Source: Sclerotinia nivalis (lineage: Eukaryota > Ascomycota > Leotiomycetes > Helotiales > Sclerotiniaceae). Taken from it: a stretch of 64,000 nucleotides of DNA. The notes beneath the pieces are model-generated. The model was not told where the DNA came from. It did not search any database and saw only the letters and a program-made list of their open reading frames with translations. The DNA is taken from contig JAPEIS010000001.1 of the NCBI GenBank assembly GCA_029531795.1, positions 2,790,001 through 2,854,000 on the forward strand. Reading direction: 5' to 3'. Below are positions 46,409 through 57,574 of the stretch, one piece after another (position 1 is the first letter of the stretch; each line of letters starts with the position of its first letter). The translations under genes and the position numbers were made by a program.

Positions 46409-47179
46409 AAGATTCAGTCACTTAAGTATCGCGATCTATTTTCGGCTTTACTTGAAGCTCGCGATTCGGAAACTGGCTAGGGCTATACATAAGAGATTTT
46501 GATTGTAGAGGCAGGCTTGCTCGTCGTGGCTGGGCTCGACATAATGGCTACTGTTATCATGTCCACGATGTGTTGTATCTTCTCCATAGACCGGTGACTA
46601 TAAATCCGCTACAACAAGGAATTCGTACGATATTTAAAGACATCGAAGAAACTCGGACTAATCCACAACTGAGCAGTTGTGCATATATTGCAGCATGTGT
46701 CAATAAAGCGATGAGAATGAAAACAGGTGTTGGAGGACTTTTGCCACGAGAAGTCCTCTCGAAAGGTATGTATGTGGATGGATATCATCTTCCTGCGCGT
46801 ATTTTTATAAGAGTTATTCAGTTTAGCATCCACAACAAAGCGGAATACTACCCGCAGCCTTTCGAATTCAGTCTAGATCGTGAATTTGCGAATGGTAACA
46901 CTACGAAAGCTGGTGTAGTCCTTGCCCGATCTGCATTCCGCCCTTTCAGTCCAGGCGGAGCTAGTTGTATTGGGAAGTTTATGGTTTATTCAGAAATTCC
47001 AACTTTGCTGGCTCCAGCCATTCGGGCATATGGCATGTGACTCAAGCCTGGCTCAACTGCCGGGGAAGGAAATCCTTCATTTGTCAATGGACGCAGGTTC
47101 AAAAACGAGTTTCAGGTATGAAAACTTCTCAAGTACTCATACAGGACCTTTGGTGGAATTCAGATTGGTCACACATTAA
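46409..47179 (+). pseudogene. Cytochrome P450 pseudogene (C-terminal half)
   Basis: From 46409 the frame reads KYRDLFSALLEARDSETG, meets TAG at 46478 and TAA at 46490, then EILIVEAGLLVVAGLDIMAT, which is the I-helix (AGxDT changed to AGLDI). A frameshift near 46570 leads to DVLYLLHRP, IFKDIEETRTNPQLSSCAYI and CVNKAMRM, where the K-helix ExxR glutamate has become Lys. The haem loop reads FSPGGASCIG, keeping the Cys but losing the usual Arg. After a stop at 47038, further shifted frames give GNPSFVNGRRFKNEFQ and THTGPLVEFR, the normal P450 C-terminal end. So the gene is full of stops and at least three frameshifts and cannot make an enzyme. It resembles trichodiene-oxygenase-like fungal P450s of secondary metabolism. 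Confidence 0.85.
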
Positions 47180-47589
47180 ATTTTAACCATCTCCCGAACA
47201 AGTTCTTAAATTCAGATATCGAATAATGTTACACTTGTAGCAATGATGAAGGGGCTATTAACCGTTAGCCTATTTTCCCTGAATAGAATTGGTGTCTATA
47301 GATTCGGTGAAGACTGTCATATTTGCACTTGCAGCTGTCGAAATTAGCATGCTTGGAGCTATGCTGGGACTCGACGATTGCAGCATATTTATAATCTTAC
47401 AATCTTACATGAGCATAAGTGCTGTGGTAAAGATAAAAATATGATACGTGCACGGAGTGAAAGCGTTCTTCAACGTAAAGGAAATGTATTGATTTAAATC
47501 GCTACGAGCCTTCCATGGCTAACAAGAAAAGCATCAGTCATAAACAGTCTGATAAGTTATGAATGAATATTGGAGAAAACCGACGTGAT
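47180..47589. other. Intergenic remnant between two pseudogenes
   Basis: About 410 bp; AT-rich. Nothing recognised; it lies where the 3' half of the SDR pseudogene should be, which is missing. Confidence 0.35.
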
Positions 47590-47870
47590 ATCTTCAATTC
47601 ACCCAGCCTCAATGTAACCAGTGTTGTTGATCAGGACATCGATGCCGTCGCAAATTTGGAGAGACTCTTGGACTTTTGCATCGAGTCCAGCTTGTGAATC
47701 CGTCACGTCAAGCGACATGGTAGCTGCACCGGCATCTTGAGATGCTTGATACGATCCGTGGATCTTCGAACGGTGGCTATGGCTCGATCACCTCGGGCTA
47801 GAATGCTAAGAACAAGTTCCTCGCCCAAACCGGATGAGCAGCCCGTGATAGGCCAGGTGAATTGGGCCAT
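47590..47870 (-). pseudogene. Short-chain dehydrogenase/reductase pseudogene (N-terminal part)
   Basis: The start is intact at 47870: MAQFTWPITGCSSGLGEELV has the SDR cofactor motif TGxxxGxG, followed by ARGDRAIATVRRSTDRIKHL. After a frameshift near 47760 the other frame continues DAGAATMSLDVTDSQAGLD, then GIDVLINNTGYIEAG (the NNAG motif as NNTG), then an in-frame TGA at 47601-47599 where a Ser codon is usual, then IEDIT. The catalytic YxxxK region is absent downstream. It is thus truncated, frameshifted and stopped. Relatives are NADP-dependent fungal SDRs often found in secondary-metabolite loci. Confidence 0.85.
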
Positions 47871-49010
47871 GATTCCATCGAGACCTTGTTACTCGCGAAT
47901 ATTATAGAACGATGTGTAGTTCCTTTGAATGTCAGATGACTGAGACGAATTTGTGGAAAGCTTGGAGTTGTTGGCCGAGCTTTAGTCTCAGGGGATGCAT
48001 TTGGTATACGCCGCAATGTGCAATAAGTATGGTCCACGCCGTTGGGATTCATTGGTTTTCCAATATGCTGCAAGAGGTAGGTAACGGCTGTACAGTAGCC
48101 ATGCCTCTCTTATGCCGGCTGTGCCCCATGTTTTTGAAAAGTGGTACAAACAAACGACACTTTCGTTGGCTCATTTCAGCCTCTTCACTCCACCATCTAA
48201 AGTTCTTTTTCTGGAGCGAAGCAAAAAGGCCTCCACGGCATTCGACCAATATAGGGACTGTTCCAAGTTGAGAGTTACCAATGGCATTAATCGTTCTGCA
48301 TAGCTTTTGAAGTAAAATCATGAACAGCTTACCTCTCCTTGTGAGACACGCAGACAACTCTCCAACGAAAACATGGCCATCCGATTGTGTAGCCATTGAT
48401 CATGAACGAAAACGAATATGTCAACCGGGAGTTTCTCGGGAATTAAACAACCCATTAACAATGTCTCAGTTCGGGCAGAAGTACCGCGAAAGCATGCCAA
48501 GGAAACACAACCCCGCAAGGTCGAGCAGATCTACAACCTCTGACTAAAAACAAACAAAAATTATCATGCAAACAGCTCCATACAAGAGTTGAACCGGTAG
48601 TCGGAGTATATGCAAATATCCGGTTTATAATGAATGACCTCTGACGTGCATGGTCTGGCCTGACATGAGTATTGATGATTCGACGAATAACGATCAATCC
48701 TATCGTGGTATACTTTTCACCTTCCTCTTTTTAGTCAGGTATGATGATCTCATGCGCCAGTGAATGGATAGTAGAACGTGCATGCTTGTGCAGTGAATTA
48801 AGAGGGGATCGTGGGGTAAACAACTGTTAGCATCTCGTACCTGATAAACCGATGATGGCCCAGACTTCTATGTAAATAGGACAGGATCTCTTCAAAGTTT
48901 GATTCTATCAAGTTCCTAAACTCTGAACGTGGGTACTTCCTCAATATCCTATCAATTCTCCCAAGCCTAGTTCATTCAATTCAAAGGTTCTAGAGTGTCC
49001 CGAAATTATC
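47871..49010. other. Intergenic/degraded region
   Basis: 1.1 kb. Several overlapping open frames on both strands between 47900 and 48550 lack any recognisable domain and are judged chance or decayed sequence. The final 200 bp form the promoter of the GH125 gene. Confidence 0.4.
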
Positions 49011-50743
49011 ATGAGGGTCTTCTCTAATCACCTCGCCGTCGCGATTGCATTCTTGCTCTCTGCAGTTCAGGCACAATGTCCAGATTATTCCCAGTATTCA
49101 TTGACACAGCATCCACCTCTCAGCAGCGGAAAATATGCTCTATCATGGATGCGACCAGAGCCAGCATGTCGAACCTTCAATTCCTCGATCGTAGAGCAAA
49201 CCATCAACGATATGAAATCCGTAATCGCAGACCCAGATCTCTACCGCATATTCCAAAACTCCTTTCCCAATTCCCTGGATACGGCCGTCAAGTGGAGAGG
49301 TTACGCGGCAAACAACTCGGAAGAAGAATTAACCTTTTTGATCACGGGAGATATCGATGCTATGTGGCTTCGAGATTCGGCAAACCAGATGCAGAGTTAT
49401 TTGCCATTGTTGACTAAGAATTCCTCTCATAATTCTCTGGCGAGTCTCTATCGAGGTGTCATCAATCTCCAAGCTCGATACATTATCGAAGCACCATACT
49501 GTAACTCTTTCCAAGCCCCAACCGAGAGTGGAATTGCCCCTCAACAAAACCAGCCGAAGCCAGATAACTTTTCGCCCCCAAAATCCACAGATGTTGTCTT
49601 CGAATGCAAATATGAATTGGACTCTTTGGCGGCATTTTTGGAAATCTCTACTGATTACTATGATGCCACGGGTGATATCACTTTCTTCCAGAAGTTTAAC
49701 TGGGTTAGTGCTATTGAGACTATACTTTCTACCACCGAAGCTATGTTGATCGGAACATATTCTGCAAACGGCAGTGTGAACGCGAGTCCATACACATGGC
49801 AACGAGAAACAGTTAGTGCAACCGAGACACTAGCCAATTCTGGAGCTGGAAATCCCGTACAAGAAGGTACTGGTCTAGTGCGCTCAGCATTCAGACCAAG
49901 TGACGATGCGTGAGTATTCTCTTTCCACAGAGGAAAGAAATGATGAAAACTCACAATATCATAATAGAACCATCTATCAACTTTTCATCCCAGCAAACAT
50001 GATGTTCTCCCGCTACCTAGAATCATGCAGCAAGATCATGGCCGGCATCTACGGACAACAAGATCTCGCAAACCACATGCACGAGTTCGCAAGTAGCATT
50101 CGAGCTGCCATCACCAAATACGGTATTGTGCATGATACCACCTACGGACAAGTATACGCCTACGAAGTTGATGGATTTGGTTCCGGTAAGTAGCATTTCT
50201 ATTTCAAGCCGTGGATAGAGACGGTCTAATATGCTATAGCGAATCGTATGGATGATGCCAATATTCCTTCTCTTCTATCGGCGCCGTTCTTGGGTTATCT
50301 AAGTGTAAATGATACCGTGTATCAAAATACACGGAAATTTATCCTCTCGAAAGAGAACCCCTATTTCATGCGCGGTCCCGTTATTAACGCGTAAGTTTTC
50401 CCCCCTCTTCCCTCTTACCCTTCTCTCCACCCCCCTCCCAACTAACACCCTCCCCCCCAGCGTCGGCGGCCCCCACGTCGGCCCCGGCCGCGCCTGGCCC
50501 ATGGCCAGCATAATCCGCATCCTCACCAGTTCCGACGCAACCGAAATTTACAACACCCTGAAAGAAATCATCAGTAGCACCGATGGTCTCGGACTAATCC
50601 ACGAATCGATCAATTCATTCGATCAGCATCAGTGGAGTCGACAGTGGTTTAGTTGGGCGAATGGATTATTTGGACAGATGATATTGGATTTGCAGAGGAG
50701 GGGCGGGGAGGTGGGTGGCGTTTTGGGGAGGAGTTTTCAGTAG
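49011..50743 (+). CDS. Secreted GH125 exo-alpha-1,6-mannosidase
   Basis: Four exons: 49011-49909, 49968-50185, 50240-50390, 50461-50743; 1551 nt, 516 aa. A signal peptide ([21 protein letters not shown]) precedes the catalytic domain. Family markers are [112 protein letters not shown] and NPYFMRG, ending [25 protein letters not shown]125 enzymes cleave alpha-1,6-mannosidic bonds of N-glycan outer chains or wall mannan. Sequons (NSSI, NNSE, NSSH) suggest it is glycosylated in the secretory pathway. Intron 3 is a striking C/T tract and exon 4 starts unusually GC-rich ([12 protein letters not shown]), which is conserved family sequence. Confidence 0.94.
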
Positions 50744-51217
50744 GTGGTTTTGGTTTTGGGAGGGGGAGTTTGGGTGGGAGATGGGGGAGGAATTGGAATC
50801 GAGTGGAATGGCCGAATAATGAATGAATGAATGAATGGATGGATTTGCTAGATGTTGAAATACGTCTTGAGGGTTAGGTAATAGGTAATAGGATTTGCAT
50901 GACACTCACTTACTCTTTTACTCATGATATGTAATGCAACTTTCGAATCGGGAAACAAAACAGGAGAATCACTTGATATTCCAAACTACATTAGTAGGAC
51001 ATGATTGAAATACTTTTGTATCTTTACCACAAACATACATTCAATTTCGAAGTGATGATATAATAGCATTTGAAATCCAGTCACTCACCATCAATAGATA
51101 GCGTTTCAAGCATCACAAACATCACCAAGAAAAACATTTGGCAAAAAATAATTCATTGAAAAGCAGAGAGTTAAAGTCTATCTGTAAAGCAGCTTGCAAA
51201 AACAAAAACCCATATTT
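50744..51217. terminator. Convergent 3' region, GH125 / disordered protein
   Basis: 474 bp between facing stops. It starts with a G-rich stretch and includes GAATGAATGAATGAATGGAT at 50819-50838. No gene seen. Confidence 0.35.
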
Positions 51218-52501
51218 TTATCTTCCCTTGCCTTTTCTTCTACTACTCCCACTACCACTAACAGGTCTCCTAGGAATTGCTCGCTCTCGTTCAGGCTCTC
51301 GTCCCTCTGGGAAAACTTGTATTCCTCTTCCCAGCTCATCGCTTGAATCTGATCCCTCGCTGCTATCTGGGATTGTTATCACCTCGTTCTCTCCCCTAGG
51401 AGAAGTACGATGTCTGAGAGAAGAATCAGAAGGGATCCTATCTGCGGCAGGATAGCCTTGTGGTGGGCTACGTGTAACGGAAGTATAAGAGATATCGGCG
51501 GGACCGGCATAATTACGACGACCCGAGGATGATTGCATGTACTGTTGCGAAACGGGCAGAGGCTGATCAGTGGTAACCTGGTAATCAAAGGGATCAGCGA
51601 CATGGTATTGAGAAGAAAGAGAAGTCCGTTTGTTATTGGTAGGATTCCAGCTTTCCTCTTCTGGCAAAGAACGACGATGACTGTCGTTATGAGGAGAAGT
51701 AGGCCGCGTGCCGTCAGAGAAATGTCGACTCATACCTGGGGTTGAATTGTCACCATGACGTGGTGATGAACGAGAACGAGATGTGCCCCTATCCGAAGGA
51801 TGGTAACCACCAATTGGAGTATACGAAGGCCCGTCTGGTCCATCAACAATGATTCCAGGTCCTGCAGAGGTATTGTGGCGCGACGAACTGCCAGATTTTC
51901 TTTTCGATTTTCTTTTCCTTGGTTCACTGCTTGGCTTCGGGTCCAAAAGAGAAGCAATGTCAACAGTTTTTCGATCGCTGCGTCGTTTCTTTTCCACTCC
52001 ACTTCCACTGTATCCTTTTTCTTTCCTGGCAGCCTTCGCGGCAGCAGCAGCTTGCATACGGATCCGTCGGCGTTCCAAGGCATCAAGTTCTTCTTGAGTG
52101 AGCTTCACATCTTGTCTCCCTTTTTCTTGAGCACGTCGAATACGAGCCAAAGCACCCTGTACTATTGCTTCCTCTTTGTCCCCCCGTAAGGCCAATTGCC
52201 TGTCATCACCCTCTTGGTAATCGGAATCTTCGGAATCGGAATCGGACTCGGAAGATCGCTCGGCCTCATCATAAGAATAACCCCTTCTAGGCCTCGTGTT
52301 TGAAATATCTATACCCGTAAAATGCAGCGGATCGCTTGCAAATCGTTTCTCACCCAAATGTAACCCAACTCCTTGTGTATCTGTATCACCCTCGCTATCT
52401 AGCTCCTCAACACGCGACTGCTGCCAATGCCCTTGTTCCTGCTCCCACTGTCTTCTCCTCCTGCTCCCCTTCGCCCCTGATGGTCTTCCCCATTGGGGCA
52501 T
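51218..52501 (-). CDS. Charged, disordered conserved fungal protein
   Basis: Single exon on minus, 427 aa. Start ATG at 52501 is the first in its frame after an upstream open stretch that overlaps the end of the PRA1 gene. The sequence is almost wholly hydrophilic: an N-terminal WEQEQGHWQQSRVEELDSEGD block, an acidic/Ser run (SSESDSDSEDSDYQEGDD), a helical island RIRRAQEKGRQDVKLTQEELDALERRRIRMQAAAAAK, basic KRR clusters that could be nuclear signals, and a long Ser/Arg/Pro tail. The EELDALERRR island is the likely conserved core; I do not recognise its family. The gene sits directly behind PRA1 on the same strand, 26 bp from its stop, which is exceptional spacing for a fungal nuclear gene. 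Confidence 0.72.
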   Translation of the reverse strand: MPQWGRPSGAKGSRRRRQWEQEQGHWQQSRVEELDSEGDTDTQGVGLHLGEKRFASDPLHFTGIDISNTRPRRGYSYDEAERSSESDSDSEDSDYQEGDDRQLALRGDKEEAIVQGALARIRRAQEKGRQDVKLTQEELDALERRRIRMQAAAAAKAARKEKGYSGSGVEKKRRSDRKTVDIASLLDPKPSSEPRKRKSKRKSGSSSRHNTSAGPGIIVDGPDGPSYTPIGGYHPSDRGTSRSRSSPRHGDNSTPGMSRHFSDGTRPTSPHNDSHRRSLPEEESWNPTNNKRTSLSSQYHVADPFDYQVTTDQPLPVSQQYMQSSSGRRNYAGPADISYTSVTRSPPQGYPAADRIPSDSSLRHRTSPRGENEVITIPDSSEGSDSSDELGRGIQVFPEGREPERERAIPRRPVSGSGSSRRKGKGR

Positions 52502-52527
52502 AGATTTGGGAGATTGCGGCCGACCAT

Positions 52528-53058
52528 CTAGACCGCCTCCCCGGAAAAAGCCTCATCGATTGGTTTATCCATGAATGAGGCATGTCCTATGATGCTAACT
52601 CCACTTGCTCCAATGAGCCAGAGAAGAGTTGTGAATGGTGACGCAATGATTCCGAGAGGAACTGCGACGATTAAGAGACCAGTGTAAAGCTGCGAGGATG
52701 TAGCTTGGAAGCCAGCAATGTTTAAATCTTGACCCTCGAGCTTTCCAATGGCCCACATACCCCCAACGGCGAGGATGATGTCGAATAAGAGCAGGAGATT
52801 GGTGAGCAAACTGTAGATACTAAGCATAATAAATAATGCAAAGTAGTTGCTGGCAAAGTGTCCAAGGTTGAAGTTAACTCTGGATTGAACTTCACCAAAG
52901 TTTGCCGGCTTGGAAAGGCGCTTGAAGTCGAAGAATTCATTTACAGGCTTGAGGTTGGCAAATCTGGTGGATAGAGATTGTGCTCGCACACCAGAAAATC
53001 TGTCGGACAGATTGAACCTAGACGCAATAACGTCGAAGGGTATATTGATCCGTGACAT
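52528..53058 (-). CDS. PRA1/Yip3 family prenylated-Rab acceptor
   Basis: Single exon on minus, 176 aa, start ATG at 53058. The family pattern is clear: an N-terminal cytosolic part with RAQSLSTRFANLKPVNEFFDFKRLSKPANFGEVQSRVNFNLGHFASNYFALF, then two long hydrophobic hairpins (about 72-105, IMLSIYSLLTNLLLLFDIILAVGG, and about 125-158, LYTGLLIVAVPLGIIASPFTTLLWLIGA), and a short C-terminal tail (HASFMDKPIDEAF). PRA1 proteins sit in Golgi/ER membranes and bind prenylated Rab GTPases, promoting vesicle formation and GDI displacement. Length is normal. The next gene begins 26 bp after its TAG stop, in another frame. Confidence 0.93.
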   Translation of the reverse strand: MSRINIPFDVIASRFNLSDRFSGVRAQSLSTRFANLKPVNEFFDFKRLSKPANFGEVQSRVNFNLGHFASNYFALFIMLSIYSLLTNLLLLFDIILAVGGMWAIGKLEGQDLNIAGFQATSSQLYTGLLIVAVPLGIIASPFTTLLWLIGASGVSIIGHASFMDKPIDEAFSGEAV

Positions 53059-53671
53059 TATGTCTGTCGTTGAGATTGATGCAAATGCGTGAAGAAAGTT
53101 TGATGAATGTAAAGTGTTAACTCGCAGGTCACGGAAAAGCCGTTCAAAGATTCTTGTATTTTCGACGTTGTTGAAGGAAGAAGGTTAAGTAGGGGAGTTC
53201 GAGAAGTTTGAAAATGGTTCTTTTCCTCTTAGTCTGCCTTTTGTTTTTGAGATCTGTCAATATAAATAAAGTTCTGATCAGCATCCGTCATCACAATAGG
53301 CAGGAGATCATGATTTCGAGCGGGAAAGAATCGAAGGATATCAATTGGTTATAATAGAAAGACTTACGAATGAATTGCGTATGAGTGAATGAAGATTTAA
53401 TCGATAAATCTTTTTGATAGTGTGGGTTGATCTTGTTGTTGTTGTTTGAAGTTGTAGGAACTCATGTGATAAATTTATCCCTTAAGCAAACAAACGAACG
53501 ATTGGCCCCTTACACCCCTAAAAGCCCCAGCAAAGAGCTCCCGGGGGAGAATTAGGAATTTAATAAAAAGGCTCAATAAAGGAAGTCTGGGCGTTCAGCC
53601 AGGGGTAATGAGGGATCTGAAACACATGCAGCTTCGAGAAGTCCCTTTTAACTTCTTAAATAGATCTTTTT

Positions 53672-53720
53672 GAAGAAGAAGAAGAAGAAGAAGATGAAGA
53701 AAAAGAAGGGAAGAAGAAGG
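53672..53720. repeat. (GAA)n microsatellite
   Basis: Seven perfect GAA units at 53672-53692 continue as an interrupted GAA/GAT purine tract to about 53720. Confidence 0.85.
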
Positions 53721-53977
53721 TGAATACCGTATAGAAGTTCAAGTGGGATCCAAGCGGAGTAGTACAGAAATTTATATGGGTGTGCGGTGGAGGTTTTGGG
53801 TAATCGGCAGGTTTAGTTGGTTCCCTACTTAAGAACTACTTAGCCTGGAAAGGGCGAGCACGCACAGGTAGAAAATAAAGTATAAAATCATGTACTTGCA
53901 TAATGCATAATGCATTAAGCTATTAACCCGTACCTGTTCATCATTGGAAACAGCAAGGCAAAACAGCAAGGCAAACC

Positions 53978-54103
53978 CATACATAAACCATACATACCCA
54001 TGCATAAATACATAAACCATACATGCCCATACATACCCATGCATAAATACATGAACCATACATGCCCATACATGCCCATACATAAATACATAAATACATA
54101 ATT
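53978..54103. repeat. CATACAT-based minisatellite
   Basis: Tandem words CATAAACCATACATACCCATG, CATAAATACATAAACCATACATGCC and CATACATGCC recur with a higher-order period near 40 bp over about 125 bp. The long antisense frames here (repeating MYGHVW... peptides) are by-products of the repeat, not genes. Confidence 0.8.
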
Positions 54104-54639
54104 TATTCTGAACCCAAGTCCTTCGTACAATTAGATACAGAGGATGAACATCTTCTATCGACCTATTGAATTGTTGGAAAATTGATGATTAAGCAATAGA
54201 AATAGCACCCAATACTACACCTACCAAACTCCAAGTCAATTCTTCGGGTATGATGTACACCACCTATGCTAACCCAGCCAACCTATCAGAAAAAAATAGC
54301 TATAGAATAATCATAAATTCACAACCAAGCAAATTCATAGGAATGAATACTCAGTAACATACTTATTACTCACCAGAAAAACACAGTGGAATTTGATCAA
54401 TTGTCTGGGTATCAATGTTCCCAAACCTATCAAATAACCCCTCTGTCTTAGGGGAAATGGCTAATCCACAAGTCCAGAACTAAGAAATTTAAGCGGTGCA
54501 TTAGTTATCTTTACCGAATAAACCTCGCTGTCATCTATAATTCAAGAAAGTAGAATAGTATTAATAACAGAAGGAACACATCTTCGGTGTGCCTCTTCCT
54601 TTTGATACTTTTCAATTCTTCTTCTTTCATTTCGGCAAG

Positions 54640-55983
54640 ATGAGAGGATCTTTCTATACCTTTGCCATATTGGCCTGCCTTTTGGCGCTTGTCGCAGCAT
54701 GGAGTAAAGAAGGTGAGTTGGCTTATACCGTCTATTAACATTTCATATTTCTGCCCAATTCGACACCTTGCGTCTTGTACACCTTGAAATGTATCAATTA
54801 GCTCATTCATAGCAAATTATAGATCAGGAAATCTTTCGTCTGCAAAACGAAGTTGCTACCCATGATGGAAATGAGGTTACGTTTTATGATCTCCTCGACA
54901 TTAAATCATCTGCCAGCCAAGAGGAAATAAGAGCTGCATACAAAAAGAAGTCTCGCACTCAACATCCAGATAAAGTCAAAGCTCAATTCATTGCCGATAA
55001 ATCTACAGGAAAGGGCGAAAAGTCAAAGAACAAGAAGCCAGGTGTCAGAGTTTCGAAGGGTCCTTCCCAAGCTGAAATCAAGACACATTATCAAGAAGCC
55101 AGCGATCGATTCACACGTTTGGGCCTAATAAACAAGATCCTTCTGGGAGAGGGTCGCGCGCGTTACGATCATTTTTTGAAGAATGGATTTCCAAAGTGGA
55201 AGGGTACTGGTTATTACTATGCTCGGTTCCGTCCCGGTTTTGGTTCTGTGCTTGTGGGACTCTTCATCTTCGTTGGAGGTGGTGGACATTATCTTGCCCT
55301 GTATTTGAGCTGGAAAAGACAGCGCGAGTTTGTTGAAAGATATATCTCATTCGCAAGAAATGCTGCATGGGGTGGAAATGCCAATCTTAATGTGCCTGGC
55401 CTTGATGGAACCTCAACACCTGGAACAGATACCGATGCTGATGCCGACCCTATGGCTCAACCAATGAACCGTAGACAGAGACGCATGCAGGAGAAGGATT
55501 CCAAGAAAGACAAATCCGAAAAGAAAGTCAAGAAGGTCAAGGCATCCGCACCTGGAACTCCAACAACTATTACTGGACCAAAGAAGAGGGTGGTCGCTGA
55601 AAATGGCAAAGTGCTCATTGTTGATTCATCCAATAATGTATACTTGGAACAACCTGACGAGGATGGTAAAATGCGAAAATTTTTGCTTGACGTAAGTCGA
55701 TCTCTGAATATTTTGGAAACATTTCACTAATACGATTTAGCTTGACGAGCTTCCTGCCCCTACCATGAGAGAAACTGCTCTTTTACGGCTACCATTCTTT
55801 GCTTTCAACCAAACGATTGGTCGTTTCTTGAACAAAGCTCCAGTTGAGGAAGAATATGAAGAGATAGAAGAAGTATCCAACAGCTCCGGTGCCGATGACT
55901 TTGAAGTTCTCGAGAAAGTCAAGACAACTGCAACGAACGGCAATGGAAAAGCAACAAGAAGAAATAAGAAGAATGGTCGATGA
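54640..55983 (+). CDS. erj5: ER membrane J-domain protein (Erj5 type)
   Basis: Exons 54640-54712, 54823-55691, 55741-55983; 1185 nt, 394 aa. Signal peptide MRGSFYTFAILACLLALVAAW is followed by the J domain (about 44-110): TFYDLLDIKSSASQEEIRAAYKKKS with the HPD triad at 72-74, and a basic insert KGEKSKNKKPGV before the closing helix. A single membrane span lies at about 164-187 (FGSVLVGLFIFVGGGGHYLALYL), then a long cytosolic tail with KKDKSEKKVKKVK basic runs and an acidic EEEYEEIEEV patch. This layout (lumenal J domain, one span) matches fungal Erj5, a co-chaperone of the ER Hsp70 Kar2/BiP that helps keep folding capacity. No ER-retrieval motif is evident. Confidence 0.92.
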
Positions 55984-57574
55984 AACATGGGAATATTTTT
56001 GGGTAGAGGTTGTAACAAATATTTGTAGTTTAGAAAAAAGTTCCATCACATTTCAATTTAAGAAACATAATCTCCAGTAGCCATGAAGTCAATGGCTGGT
56101 TGTGAAGTTCTCACCACATGATGCTTGGGTGTATAACCTTTGCTACGTCCAGAGATGGTGACCAATTAACGAGTACACATGATCTCTAGGTAGGATCACC
56201 AACATATTAACATTCACAATTGCAATAAGGAAGACGCCAATTGAGTCAGCATGACCATTCCAAGGGCTGGCCTGTCGAGGGAAAGGCAGCAGCTGAGCCT
56301 CGATTCTTTCACGTAAAAATAGTCCCCGTGGGCTTCCTTACATTTCATGATTCTACTCAATCCCAAATTTAGATGACAACCCTTATTTGATCTTCCTAAC
56401 CCAATTTAGATATTGATCACGTTTGAAATATTGCTTAGTGCTCCTTAATCTTGGAGCGATATGCTCGGCATTGCGGAGTTGTTATCATGCTTTTACTTAT
56501 CTATCATGCATCAAAGGATATCATGTGTCTTCTTCATGTTTGTCTTCATGTTTGAAGGACTTTTGCTTGGATCTAATCAAGCAAAGAAACTAGTGCATTC
56601 ACTGTACAGCAGACAAGCTTCTGCGGCTCCAGTGATTCCATTCTAGAACGTTCTTGATGTCTTCTAGATTCATGCTTAGTAAATTTCCTCAGTTCTTACT
56701 CTCTTTTGTTGACGTATATCAATTGACCAAAAGGGTTGAGGCTCTGAATGGAAAAAAAATGTGTTTTCTTTTTATTGATATTTAAGCGAGTGCGAAAGGG
56801 GTGGTCAATAAGATCTCAATAAGGTACTCAATAGATTACTTCTTTTGTCATTGATTGAAGTCACGAGATATTCACTCTTTATTATATCCTCATAGAATCT
56901 GTATTAGGATTCTTTGAAATTTGAACAGGTTCTATACTAGTGTGAGGGAAGTCTTCTGGGTCTAGAATAAAATTTCTGTAAGGTAAGTGAATGTGGTGAG
57001 AATCGGGTGGGGTTTAGTCAATAAAGTATGAGTATTGCATAAAAGATGAGATAGGGTTTATGGCTCAATGGGTCATAGGTTGGGATGATAATCTCACCTT
57101 GCCATGCAAGGTGCCGCATGCACATCTTGCAAACAAACTGGAGATTGCTTCTCCCAACATTATAATGACCTATGGGTACTGAGCAACAGCTCTTACCATC
57201 ATGTCTAGACCACCACATGCATATAAAGTAACCTCCCTTCAACAGTGATTGTTTCCAAAACCTTTGTCGTCGCAGCCCTTTTCTTTTCTCGCTTCCAAGT
57301 CTATTGAGACCCTCAATAGGAAAAACCTCCTCCTAAAATCTCAATAAAATAACTTTTATTCAAAGCTTCTTTGGACGCTCGCTGCGGAGTTCCCGCTTCC
57401 TCCTCTTGTTAATACTGAACAACGCAAAGTCCAACCATCTATAAATCACGTCAACTTCGATGCTTTTGACACGATCTCTTTTCTCCTTTCCCTTACCCAT
57501 ATTCAATCTTTGAAATTTTAACACCTACACTACACTCACTACTACAATACTTTTACCTTCAATCTACTTTCATT
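55984..57574. promoter_or_regulatory. Intergenic region including the pheromone-gene promoter
   Basis: 1.6 kb with no supported gene. The last 350 bp are a C/T-rich leader (CTCACTACTACAATAC) before the pheromone ATG. A short frame at 56461-56646 (61 aa) is hydrophobic but unsupported. Confidence 0.4.

Larger units (their letters stand above)
53059..54639. promoter_or_regulatory. Divergent intergenic region, PRA1 / Erj5, repeat-rich
   Basis: 1.6 kb between divergent genes. It holds a GAA microsatellite and a CATACATAAACCATACATGCC-type minisatellite, listed separately, and no supported gene. Confidence 0.45.

Noticed and set aside
47912..48697. Several overlapping frames on both strands behind the SDR pseudogene
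   Set aside because: None shows recognisable motifs; they overlap each other and lie in degraded DNA.
53829..54130. Antisense frames of repeated MYGHVWACMV-type peptides
   Set aside because: Direct translation of the CATACAT minisatellite; no start context or homology.
56461..56646. 61-codon hydrophobic small frame upstream of the pheromone gene
   Set aside because: No signal-cleavage logic, no conserved motif and no intron grammar; could be chance.
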